A stretch of DNA of 61,114 nt from Cudoniella acicularis. Its lineage: Eukaryota; Ascomycota; Leotiomycetes; Helotiales; Helotiaceae. The position numbers and the translations under genes were made by a program. The DNA is taken from the NCBI GenBank assembly GCA_013054445.1, contig JAAMPI010000137.1, positions 1 through 61,114 on the forward strand, written 5' to 3'. The notes beneath the pieces were generated by a model that saw only the letters and a list, made by a program, of their open reading frames with translations, ran no database searches and was not told where the DNA came from. Shown one piece after another: positions 33,887 through 44,091 of this stretch (its first letter is position 1; every line of letters starts with the position of its first letter).

Positions 33887-35195
33887 ATGCCTATGCACAA
33901 CGGCTGGCTCCCGCGCGAAGGTATGGTCCGTCCATAACATTTCGTCCGGTTGATGCTAACCACAGCTAGGCCTTACAAGTGACCCCATAGGGCGCTTTAT
34001 CAAGAGAACAGCTCTCAACCCGGCTTTTCCTCTCGCCCTCATCCTCCTAGCTCGATACACCAAACGAGGCTCCGACTTTGCCATCCTCCACGAGACTGCC
34101 TACTCGCGCCTTCGCAAGCTCTTCTACTTTGGCCTTATCCGCCTTGCCTCCAACTATCTCGATCGTGGTGTGCTGGACAACTGGACGACAGATAAATATG
34201 TTTGGAGCCAGGAGATTGTGTTGATTACTGGAGGCGCGGGAGGAATCGGTGGAAATGTCGTACGATTGTTGGCGGAGAAGGGAATTAAGGTCGTAGTGCT
34301 GGATGTTATTCCTATGACATTCGAAGCTCGTATGTCATCTCTTGCGTATGTTGTAGACACAAGCTAACATTGCACAGCAGCAAATGTGTTCTACTACAAG
34401 TGCGACATTACCTCCCCCTCTACGATTGCCAAAGTCGCTGCCGAAATACGAAAAGACGTTGGAAACCCCACAATCCTCATTAACAATGCCGGTGTTGCGC
34501 GAGGAAAGGATATCCTCAAGGCTTCCGAGAAAGATGTACGATTCACATTCGATGTCAATACACTGGCACATTACTGGATGGCGAAGGAATTCGTTCCATC
34601 GATGGTCGAGAAGAATCATGGCATGATTGTCACGGTGGCTTCATTCGCAGCATACGTTACCGTTCCCAACATGGTCGACTACGCTGCTTCCAAAGCCGCC
34701 GCACAGTCTTTCCACGAAGGTCTCACCGCGGAGCTAAAGACGCGGTATAATGCTCCCAGAGTCCGGACTGTGGTCATCAACCAAGGGTACACGAAGACCC
34801 CCCTTTTCCAGGGCTACTACAATGACTCGAAATTCTTGGCGCCGACCCTAGAGCCAGAGACGGTTGCGGAAGCTATCGTGAAACAAGTTCTATCAGGACA
34901 TAGCGGACAAGTCATCGTTCCCGGATTTGGCACGACGTTGACGTTCTTGAGAGGATTACCACATTGGTATCAGATTAAATTGAGGAATGATGGGCAAAAA
35001 ATTATGACGAATTGGCACGGAAGACAGGTTATTGATCTTGAGAAATGGAAGACGGATGATGAGAAGAAAGAGGCGGCGGAGAGCGCGTAAGTATTTCTGC
35101 CTAGCCTTTCAGTTTGAGTTCTAGGCATAAGTGTACTTTCTAATGGCTTCTTTGGATGTAGGTCTACGGTTTTGGTGCCGCCTGCTAGCGAGTAA
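33887..35195 (+). CDS. short-chain dehydrogenase/reductase, retinol-dehydrogenase-like
   Basis: Four exons: 33887-33920, 33970-34329, 34378-35086 and 35162-35195, with introns of 49, 48 and 75 nt (GTATGG, GTATGT, GTAAGT donors), giving 378 residues. The N-terminus has a hydrophobic segment (NPAFPLALILLARY), probably a membrane anchor. The classical SDR core follows: cofactor motif VLITGGAGGIGG (about residue 97), ILINNAG (about 166), and the catalytic serine region VASFAAY with YAASK (Tyr about 233). YTKTPLF and a C-terminal HGRQVIDLEKW tail follow. Architecture matches membrane-associated fungal relatives of RDH10/17-beta-HSD-type enzymes, which oxidise or reduce lipid alcohols, steroids or retinoid-like substrates with NAD(P). 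The tiny last exon (STVLVPPASE) was placed by splice-site reading. Confidence 0.8.
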
Positions 35196-35788
35196 TGGAT
35201 TTCCCGCAGTTTTCCGTCATTTATGGAGTTTGAAAATATTACGATTTTATAACGTGCAATTTACCCCGAATCTTGTGGCTTTTACTTCTTTCAAACAACA
35301 GACTAAGTAACCAGTTTTGAGCACAAATACGGGTCTACTAGTGGTAACTGGCAAATACTTGTAAGGCTAGGATATTACCCATGTAAATTCTAGCCGGTTG
35401 GGGCCAGGAACATGTCGGTTTAAGTTTGCGCTATACCTCATACGGAGGGTGAAAGTCCCAAATCACTCACAGATACAGAGATATTTGAAAATAATAGCCT
35501 ACCTAATCTTTTTATCTGTAGGTATATTCAGCTTTATACCCTTGCTTCTGGCTCCGCCTCCGCGTGCCCTCGTTTAACGCCCCAACGCCCTCGCCTCACG
35601 CCCTGACGCCTTCCGTGCCCCTCCCCCTCACAACCTTCAATTTTATTTTCATTCCATGAATCATCGTCAACTAATTCTTAGTCGAACACAGCAGCACAAT
35701 CAAGCAATATTGTCGCGCGAGGAGTTAAAGAGAAATCTTGCGCATCCTAGTTGCGGACCACTTCAATTAGTCAAAACCTTTCCCAACA
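35196..35788. promoter_or_regulatory. intergenic / promoter of the zinc-finger gene
   Basis: Around 35565-35625 the sequence is rich in ACGCCC-type words repeated at short intervals (AACGCCCCAACGCCCTCGCC, CACGCCCTGACGCC), a plausible upstream binding cluster for the 35789 gene. No gene is seen. Confidence 0.4.
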
Positions 35789-38347
35789 ATGGACTTCAAT
35801 CTATGTTTCGATAATCCGATGGCGGATAACATCCCGGGCTCACTTTTTGCCATGGAAAGCGATGATTCGCACAATTCATCTGCCAGTCCGGGCTGGACTG
35901 ATACATCGAAGAGTCCAGCCATCCCCTCGAATATGTTTTGGAAATCTTTCGCCATCGAAGGCGTTGGCGACGGGGCTACCGGTAACGAAGACGCGCATCA
36001 CCAATGCCCGAAGGATTTCCGTAGCTGGTCAGCTCAATTGGACGATCCACTCGAACTTCAAGGTATTTGAAATACGCGTTATTCTTTTTTCAGAAACTAA
36101 TTAAACATAGTCCTTGATAACATCCAAACTTTTCTTCACGAAACCGATGTTCCTGAAAACGATACATTTATGGGAAGTGTGCTTACAACCACGTGCCCTG
36201 CGGATACTACAGGGCTACCTATGCCCTTCTCTACTTTGCAAAAGCCATTCATAGAGCCCCGACCTTTGGACACACAACCTCAACGCTTGGATTGTACCTC
36301 GGCTCGAATTGAGGCATCCAGCTTGGCAACGAAACACTCAAATTTTCCCTCGAAACCTGTTCGACTCCGAAATTCAAACCCTCGTTCTCTCCTCCAAGGA
36401 TCAGAAAAGACTGCAAGATCTAGGAGAGAAAGGAAGCGTGGTAACGTGTCTTCGAAATCGGCATCTGCATACAAGATCAATCCCATCAAAAACAAGAAGA
36501 TGCGAAACTGTGTGACCCCTGGACGTGCCCTCGCTTCACTCAAAGCTTCGCTGGACTTGTATCAAAGTCCCCTACCACAGGTGCAAAGCAAAGTTGCAGT
36601 ACTACTCCGCCATTTGGACCAAGTAATCGAAGATCATTACTGGCAGATCGATCTGGATGCAGAGCTTGATGAGGTAGCTTCAACGACTGCAAGCTCGTTT
36701 TCTCGAATTCCTTCCTCTTCTTCCATGTCTATACCTGATGATGACGACACAAACGGCACATCTATATCATCTGCAACACACCAAGACTTCGACATGCTCA
36801 ACAGTAACTCTTTACCCCTTGAAAAGGAACAGTCTTCGACCAGACCAGACAAAAGCAGGCATACCTTTCCTTGCACTATGGAAGGATGTTCTTGGTCATT
36901 CAAATCATTCGGGGATTGGAAGAGACATGAAGAAACAACTCATTGGCCTCAAGAAAGCTTTATGTGCTTGCATTGCACGACACTTGAGTTAAATCAAGAT
37001 GGAAATGTTGTCTGCGAATTTTGTCAACAGCCTTCTCTGATTATGAACAGCAGCGTCCAAGACCATTACCTACATTGTGCGGATGCCCAAAGCCGAGCGA
37101 ATATCTTTCCAAGGAAAGATAAATTAAGCAAGCACCTCCAGGGACGCCATGCTATTAAAGCATCCGAAGCCAATGATCTTTCTAAGAATTGGGGGTTCTC
37201 TATTAACAGTAACTGGCCAAGAGAATGTGCTTACTGTACGACATCTTTCCAAACTTGGGATGAGAGGATGAGGCACATACCTATACATTTCCGGAGTCAA
37301 GATCATCAACCCAAAGGACCTTCACACCGTCATGATGGCGATGGCAGTGATGATGATGATGATGATGATTTCCCTGATAGCCACTACCCATCTCGGAAAG
37401 AAATCCCGGGGAGTCGAAGGGGTCGCCCCAAAAGCTCCAGAAACCGGACACAGCATGACAGCAGCATGAGACAACGCGATTACTCGTCTCGACAGCCCCA
37501 TAATCGCAGATCAGAAAGTCATACGCTCTTACATGAACAATTGGATCATTCGTGTCCAGCTCCCTCCACTCGACGGACGCTTGGGGTAACCCTCCAAAGG
37601 TGGTTGAACGACACCGACGATCAAACCATAGACCCGTTAAATACGCTTCTTGAAGATTCGTTTTTTGATAATGCGCTTCTTGAAAAAGCAATACGACTTG
37701 CCAGTCAGATAGAGGCTTTTTCCGAGCCCTCTACACTGCAGACTGAGAAAACCTCCGATTGCGAGTCTCCCAAACATCGAAACCCGTACCTCATGAACAA
37801 CCTTCACTTCGTTATTTTGATACTACTGCCGTTCCTGTGGGAGATTGCACTATTCCAACCGATGTTTCAGTGGCTCAGCTTTATCGAGGTCCACGCAATG
37901 TGGCTTTATCAACTCCTTCGCCAGCCAGCATCGACGCTTGAAGGGCAAGACCCATGGCTTTTCACGCATAGACAACCATTTGCTCCGCACTGGGCGTCGA
38001 CAATAGTCAGGAACCTACCGGCTCTTCCTATTTGGATGACGATGTTCCATTCAGACTCCGAGATTTTGCGCCTTCACGAGCTTTTATTTTCGATAAATTG
38101 CACATCCTTACAAATAACTGCGTATCACTACGCGCTGGCTCCGAGCTGTGCTACCAGTGGCATAGAAGATGTCGACCGTTCGTCAACTACCAACATCGGG
38201 AGATCAGATTCGACATACCTACTATTATTCACCAAGCTGGAATATCACGACCCCCTAGACTCAATAACAACAAATTCCGTCTCCGTCCTTGTTCTTGTTA
38301 TTCGATTCAATGAATTATGTAATCTATTAAAAGCATTTCGCTTCTAG
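35789..38347 (+). CDS. C2H2 zinc-finger regulatory protein
   Basis: Exon 1 is 35789-36062, then a 48-nt intron (GTATTT...TTAAACATAG), then exon 2 from 36111. The protein has a Ser/Thr-rich N-terminus, a basic stretch (RSRRERKRG), a helical part (LYQSPLPQVQSKVAVLLRHL) and then C2H2-type fingers: CTMEGCSWSFKSFGDWKRHE followed by ETTH (about residue 345), CEFCQQP...HYLHC, KDKLSKHLQGRH and CAYCTTSFQTWDERMRHIPI. A GAT repeat near 37345-37372 encodes seven aspartates. Family knowledge suggests a DNA-binding regulator; target unknown. From about 37750 a second frame also looks coding (LRYFDTTAVPVGDCTIPTDV, SSYLDDDVPFRLRDFAP), while the long frame becomes unusually hydrophobic. The true C-terminus is therefore uncertain and may carry a frameshift and stops. 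Confidence 0.7.
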
Positions 38348-39351
38348 TGTTTTCTTCTTCATGAGTTTTTGCTTGATTGCCTTGACTGAATTATTTGTAT
38401 ATATATCCCAAGAGACATGTATGCTATTTCTGATCTTAGTTTATGTTTGTGCGCCCAAGGTCAGAAAAGAACAGACAATTAAATGTATATAATTTTATTT
38501 TCCGTCTGATAAGTATTGGTTTAGGATGCAGTTTTGTCTTTGGCGTTGATTTTTGAGAGATCGTGTAAGATGTACGCGATAGTTTCACGTATTTTAAAAT
38601 GAGTACTATTTATATAATTTTATGTGAAGCTTTTCTTTTGTTGCTGTCGATTAAGTATTGTCCTTCTCTTAATCACATTACTATTCGTTAGCTCTATCTA
38701 GTAAGCTCGGTTTTGATTCCGCCTTCTAATAGAGTTCTTATCTTAGAAATAGAGCGCTGAATATATTGCCTTGCTGTAAGCCGGCAGTACTATAGAAATT
38801 AACGAGAATGTGTTTACGCTATACCTAATATAGCAAATAAAGGTTTTCATTATTCACTTCTAAATAGCATTATTCCCTCGAATTCGAGTACTGAAGCGAT
38901 AGAAATTTGTTTACCTTTTAATTCCGCATCAAGTTCATATAGTTACATGTGGTAAGTTAGCCAATTCCTCGAAGTCGGATTTCCCTGAACTCGGTACAAT
39001 GAGCGCAATAAGCCCCCAAAACCCTCCCAGATTCTAGAATTACGACGCTATAAGGCCCTAAAGAAATAACGTAAAAAGCTCCTCGATTCCCGGATTACAG
39101 CTCTACAAGGCCATGAAGAAATAACGTAAAAAGTTCCCAGATCCCGGAATTACAGTATCATGAGGGTCCTAAGAAATAACGTAAAAAACACCCCGCTCCC
39201 CGAATTACATTGTTGTAAGGCCCTGAAAATACAGCGTAGTCAGTTTCCCGCTCCCCGGAATACAGAACTATAGACCCCCGAAAATATAATACTATGATGA
39301 CTCGAGTGTGTGTTCGCTCTAGCTCCTACGTCGAACCCGCTTCTTCACTAG
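38348..39351. other. AT-rich intergenic DNA
   Basis: TA-rich, probably RIP-affected, up to about 38990; then the tandem array described at 39005. No gene is seen. Confidence 0.5.
39005..39300. repeat. tandem repeat, about 55-bp unit, five copies
   Basis: The word GAAATAACGTAAAAA occurs at 39063, 39118 and 39173, exactly 55 bp apart. Two more diverged copies follow (GAAAATACAGCGTAGT near 39225 and GAAAATATAATACTAT near 39280). Each unit also has C/T-rich CCC(A/G)..TCCC.G(A/G)ATTACA and a TAAGGCCCT-like segment. Confidence 0.7.
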
Positions 39352-40374
39352 TTACCTCTTCACAACATTAGTTGAAAAATAAATGTATGTTTTAAAGTTT
39401 TCCACATACCGGGTGTCACCATTCGCTTGCATCCATTCGAGCTGGGTGCCAGTGTCATATTCTTCTAAAGAGAATTCGGGTTCTAGCCAGTCGACGGAAG
39501 TATCGTTAGCCTGGATGGATGGCGTTGCAAATTCTTCTGCGGCGCTCTGTGCAACAGCAGTATTATAATAGCTTGATGAATTCATGGAGGTGACGTAGTT
39601 AGAGGTGGAGTGGGTTGTGTTGGAGAAATTTAGGGTGCGGTGAGCCGGGGCAGAGGGGATGGTTTGAGAATTCCAGCTCACGCCCTGGATGTTGGTCTGT
39701 GTAGAGCCATAGACGTATGGATTGGAGATGGGCTGTACATTTAACTGAGAGGGAATGTAAACAGAAGCTGACGCCTTACTCTTTGAGCTTGACATTGTGG
39801 AAGGCTCAGCGGGTGAGGAGAATATTGTTTCGGGTTGATATGAAGCCATCGCAGGTATTTGAGATGCAGTTCTCGTGGTTTCCATATTTCTAGCAGAGTT
39901 TGAGACATCGTGAGTGGAGGGTTCTGAATCCTTCCACTCTTTGACGTACTTCTGAAGACTTCGTACCCTTGATGAATTTGTCAGCTTGATACATTGAAAT
40001 GAATGGTAATTTCGAACTCACTTTGCATCCTTTCCAAGGAGCCTCCGATTTAGCTCCCTTCGGTTTTTCTCATCAGGTCTCCCCTTAGCCCATTCCTCAC
40101 CCTTTAATCGCTTGAGGACACTCTCAGCCGAATTGGTCTTCCGAACGTTCTTGCCCTTCTCCGCCGTGTTTGGTTCGGCAATCAGACGTAAAATCTCCTC
40201 CTTGAAATACTCAAACTCATGTTTGATTATTTTATTCTTCAGATTTTCGTTCCACGTCCAACCTTTACTCTTCAGTTTCATTTCCCAGTCGTAATAGCCG
40301 AGTCCTTGCCCCAGCAAATCATCAATATCCGCGGGCGTAACGTCATTTAGCGGCGAAGTTTGCATTGTCGACAT
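39352..40374 (-). CDS. orphan protein of unknown function
   Basis: Two exons on the minus strand: 40022-40374 and 39352-39967, split by a 54-nt intron (GTGAGT...AAGCTGACAAATTCATCAAG), giving 322 residues. Start chosen at MSTMQTSPLNDVTPADID (40374). A GTAAGT just upstream (about 40493) suggests a 5'-leader intron. The N-terminal half is compact and charged (DDLLGQGLGYYDWEMKLKSK, KNKIIKHEFEYFKEEILRLI, RPDEKNRRELNRRLLGKD). The C-terminal half is Ser/Thr/Asn/Gln-rich. No domain is recognised. A perfect GTATGT donor at the codons for GDTR (about 39411) suggests another intron close to the end, so the last about 18 residues are unsure. Confidence 0.55.
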
Positions 40375-41040
40375 AGATGGAGATGCGCTGTTTGATCTTG
40401 TGGGAAATTTAAAAATACCCTCTCCAGGACTTCTTGTCGAGAATAGAAAATCCCAACACAAAAGAAAGAACGAAATTTCGAGAGCGAACTTACTGAAATT
40501 CCCCCATGGGGTGCTTCCGCCATCTTGAATGTGAGGCCTAGCCATGCGCGCAAAGGATGACTTGGGACTTGAATCATACCCAAACGGCACGAGAAGAGGT
40601 TGTCAAGAGTATTTTATTGTTGCCATTGATGCCTTACTCATGATGTGTCCGACGTTCATTGACAGAGTAACAGAGGGGTTGGAAGGATGTCGCGAGTATC
40701 AACTGGAGATCCCAGCACGCGCCAAGAGATACGAGTACCTGACCAGTGGTTTCCCCTGAAAATGCACCCGAGATAGGCTGCATATGATGAGATTCGCTCC
40801 CTTCCACTCGTTTCTGAAGCCCTGCTCTTCAACACCACAAGAATGTCCGCCTTGAAGAATTGGGTTGGTGTAACGACGTCGGCATGCATGGGAACACAAG
40901 AACAGTCGGTGGTTATCCACTTAAATTCCGATTAGTTGCACTGCTCGCAGCAGGCCGCGTGCAACGGTACGTGCGCGAGTTAAGGCGTGGAGCACGCCGG
41001 ACTAGCTTCCGCCGTGCATCGCCTCCAGACTTGGGCACAA
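40375..41040. other. intergenic
   Basis: Upstream region of the minus-strand gene at 40374; includes a probable 5'-leader intron (donor about 40493). No other gene is supported. Confidence 0.4.
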
Positions 41041-41470
41041 ATACATGTATACCCGTGGGCACCCGGGTATGAAGTACTTAACTCCTACTCTGTGTAATGG
41101 CCATATCCGCCATGGCTTACGTGGGGGCAGGGCGACTGTTTGGGGGGAGCTGCTGGTCAAGGTACGCATTAATATATTTTATATGATGAAAAGTGTGGGT
41201 CCGGCTGTTGCACGGAGTAGGAGTTATAAATTTGGTATTACCTGGTTGGGTTCCGATAGATAGGGTAAAAACCCGTAGGTATCCGTGTATATTTTAATAT
41301 GTTTTATGACAATGTTTACCCTAAAAACGGCTTTAGCAGAACGAGATTTTATTATTTTTTTTCGGCCGGTATTATAAATAACTATTGTAGCGAAATAACC
41401 CGTCCTTCTGGATCACGTGCTCAAGTATCCGGGTGTCACCCGGGTACCTGTACATTTTTAGACATTAATC
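41041..41470. mobile_element. hAT-like repeat debris (GGGTACCCG words)
   Basis: Clusters of TACCCGTGGGCACCCGGGTA (about 41048), AACCCGTAGGTATCCGTGTA (about 41268) and TCCGGGTGTCACCCGGGTAC (about 41428) resemble the GGGTACCCG subterminal repeats at 26376-26475. No transposase frame or clean inverted ends are seen. Confidence 0.35.
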
Positions 41471-41521
41471 TAGTCTATAGCTCATAGGTTATATATTTAT
41501 CGGATTACTCTCTAGGGTTAC

Positions 41522-41801
41522 TGTTGGGTTTTCAGCGATGTTCCATTAAATCCACAGTGAGAAGTGCGCTATATATATAGGGGCCGTAGGCCCCAAGTCC
41601 CCTGAATTAGACGCTAAGCAATTACCCTGTATTCCCTGTACAGCTGAACCGTCGGAGTTCCCGAATACCCTGAATAGCTGAGCCTACAGGACCCTGAACA
41701 CCCTGAACAGCTGAACACTCGGGGTCTCCGACCCCTATAAATACAGTGGCAAACACCCTATAATTGCCACCCGCTTAGGCCTTGAGCATCTATATCCAAC
41801 A
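41522..41801 (+). mobile_element. solo LTR (candidate)
   Basis: Begins TGTTGGGTT and ends ATATCCAACA, giving TGTTGG/CCAACA terminal inverted repeats. Flanks are GTTAC and ATTAC, a 5-bp duplication with one mismatch. The interior has a TATA-like CTATAAATACAG and repeated ACCCTGAA(T/C)A words (ACCCTGAACACCCTGAACAG). No internal coding sequence is nearby. Confidence 0.55.
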
Positions 41802-41944
41802 ATTACCCGGTGTAAAACTCTAAACACAATGTATATTATTAAGTATAGTATTAGCCACTGATATAGACGGCAGTCTTTAGAGCTTTGTAAAGAGAATAGA
41901 CAGCGGGAAGAAGCTCGATTAGAATATTTAAGGTTTGTATAGTG

Positions 41945-42300
41945 TTGTTGATTTCAAAGTAGGAACTGACTCAGTCACTCGGGAAACTTAGCCATTAAGG
42001 CTTAAAAAGAGAGAAGGTTCGAGGATAAACTAATAGCGGCCGCCTAGCCCGCTTCCGAAGAATTGACTTTCGCTATTTTTTCTAGTCTGCTTTAGAAAAT
42101 TTCTCTAGTTGTTTTAGCCCTAAATGTTGATTTTAAAGCAGATTTCAATACCTGATGTAGTTACTAAGGAAGTTTAACTTTAAAAGGCAGAGAAAAACCA
42201 ATAACAGTTGCCCGATCTGCTCCTGAAGAATTGACTTCAGCGCTGTTCAATTTTAGTCTGTAATGGAAACTTTCTTGGCTGCAGGGCTGAAAAACGTTAA
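41945..42300. repeat. diverged tandem duplication, period about 167 bp
   Basis: The word GAAGAATTGACTT recurs at 42058 and 42225. It is embedded in longer similarity (GC(T/C)C..GAAGAATTGACTT...TTTTAGTCTG and a preceding TTAAAAAG.GAGAA block). The copies are AT-rich and diverged. Function unknown; probably old repeat DNA. Confidence 0.45.
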
Positions 42301-42389
42301 GAGAGTTTCTAAGACAGACGTGTTAAACTTTATTTTCGTCAAAGTTCCCTTCCTCCGATTCGAGATTTCCAAGTTTTGCCGCTCTTGCT

Positions 42390-43181
42390 TCATTCCCCAA
42401 CATTCATCATCCTAAACAAGGTTTTCTCCGTCAAAACCCTAACTCGAGGCATTTGCGAATGGAGAGTCGATATAGCGCCCTCCTCCGTCTCCACTAAATC
42501 CCCTTCTATTTCTTTTAGCCTACGGCTTATAAAAAAGGCTGTCTCCAGCTCGTCACACTCCTGCTCCGAAGAAGCTACGATGAACAACTCCTCCAATCCC
42601 TCAAACAGAGGCAGCGAGTTGTTGAAAAGTTTCTTTTTCACGGTGTCAAACACGGACCTAGTCATAGCAAGCGATCGAACATTCTTTGTCTGTAGCTCTG
42701 TTCCTCGAATTTCTGTCAAGACATAGCCAGCGTAATATTTGTTGCCGCTGAGGTAAATGGTATCCCTTGCTGGGCAGAAAGCAGTCCCTCTATGGTGGAC
42801 ACCATCTGCGGAAATAGGACTGCGGACAAGGCCTGTAGGAGAATGTTTTTGGACAACTATGTCGCCTGCAGGAGGGTTGATTTCGAAGCAGTACTGTCGT
42901 GATGAGAGAGTGATGGCGCGGGACTCGCGGCATACTTGGAGGAGAGAGGTGAGAGGGTTGATGTCTTGACCGGCGCATAGTAGTTCTTTCCAGGGGGTGA
43001 ATGCCTTGGTTGTATAGCGTGAAGGCAAGTGACGAGTATTTGGGGGAGTGACCAGCCAGAGTGTGCTGCAATCGTCGATGTCGACGCGGATGAGACGGGT
43101 GGGTAGGCTGAGTTTCCAGATTTTCTGACGCAATTCGGTGGGAAGAGTGGTGAAGAGAGGGAATTCTGTAAGGAGAGCCAT
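42390..43181 (-). CDS. 2EXR-domain protein 3
   Basis: Intact intronless minus-strand frame of 263 residues from the ATG at 43181. It shows a full 2EXR layout: FPLFTTLPTELRQKIWKLSL at the N-terminus, INPLTSLLQVCRESRAITLS in the middle, FCPARDTIYLSGNKYYAGYV, then a C-terminal helical part (LFEGLEELFIVASSEQECDE). Unlike the copies at 10907-11918 and 25358-26143 it has no visible damage. The molecular role of 2EXR proteins is not known; the LPxELRxxIW motif is F-box-like in appearance. Confidence 0.75.
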   Translation of the reverse strand: MALLTEFPLFTTLPTELRQKIWKLSLPTRLIRVDIDDCSTLWLVTPPNTRHLPSRYTTKAFTPWKELLCAGQDINPLTSLLQVCRESRAITLSSRQYCFEINPPAGDIVVQKHSPTGLVRSPISADGVHHRGTAFCPARDTIYLSGNKYYAGYVLTEIRGTELQTKNVRSLAMTRSVFDTVKKKLFNNSLPLFEGLEELFIVASSEQECDELETAFFISRRLKEIEGDLVETEEGAISTLHSQMPRVRVLTEKTLFRMMNVGE

Positions 43182-44091
43182 GGTTTTATTGAGTTCGAAA
43201 TAGTGGCTAAAGGAAGGAGGGGGAGAAAGTTTCGCGTATGTGTGGGGTACTGAAATTTTTGGCTTTTTTCACGTCTATTTAAAGGTTTTTGTGTGATGCG
43301 AGGTCCAAGGTCATGGCGCGGGGGTCGATCGAATGAGAGAGCTTTTACTTGTGAGTGCCTTCACTGAGCATTGTGGCGCTTTACCGGTGAAACGTTGGTG
43401 AAGCGGTTGCGCGTAGGCAGCAGTAATGACGGGTGACAGAGGCAAACCGCGTGATCCATTTCTGGGTCAGGTTCCGGTTACAGGCCGTGTCGCCAACGGG
43501 CCCTTTTGCCGCTTTCAATCATTTTTGTGGGCCTGCCCAGTTCCGGGTCAAGGAGTCAAGCCGGCCGGTGAGATAAGGTGTAACAGGGCGTAAAGCAGCA
43601 AGAGCACAGGAGAATGCCCCAGAACAATAGCACACACACATTGCTATAATGCTACATCACAACGCCAATTGCACACACACCACTTCTCAGAATCCTCAAG
43701 CCTCAAAACGCCTTGCTTGTAAAGCGGCAGTAAACTTGCTCCACCATGAAGCAAAATGCGCCTAGACTTTGCCCCTAAGTACGGAGAACTTTACATACAA
43801 ACAACGCGCCCACTTTTTGTTCCCTATAATATCCCAAACCTGCTCTCTCATGATCAAGTAAGGAAACATAAAACACTGCGGCAGACTACACGCCATCCGA
43901 GACATCACTGTCATGTCTATGTTCGCGTACTTTGCTTACGATAAAGGTCTTACTACCCCTCGTTTTGATACTCGCGCACAACCGCGCCTCCTTAGCACCA
44001 ACCAAGCTGCAGCTGGGCCGTTGGCCCAATTCTGGGTCACTTGTCGCGTCACACAAAACGCACGCGAATGACTTCGCATTCGAACTAGACG
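43182..44091. promoter_or_regulatory. divergent intergenic region
   Basis: Space between the 2EXR gene (minus) and the large coiled-coil gene (plus), with CACACACACA-type words near 43630-43680. A short plus frame around 43932-44174 looks like leader sequence rather than a gene. Confidence 0.4.
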
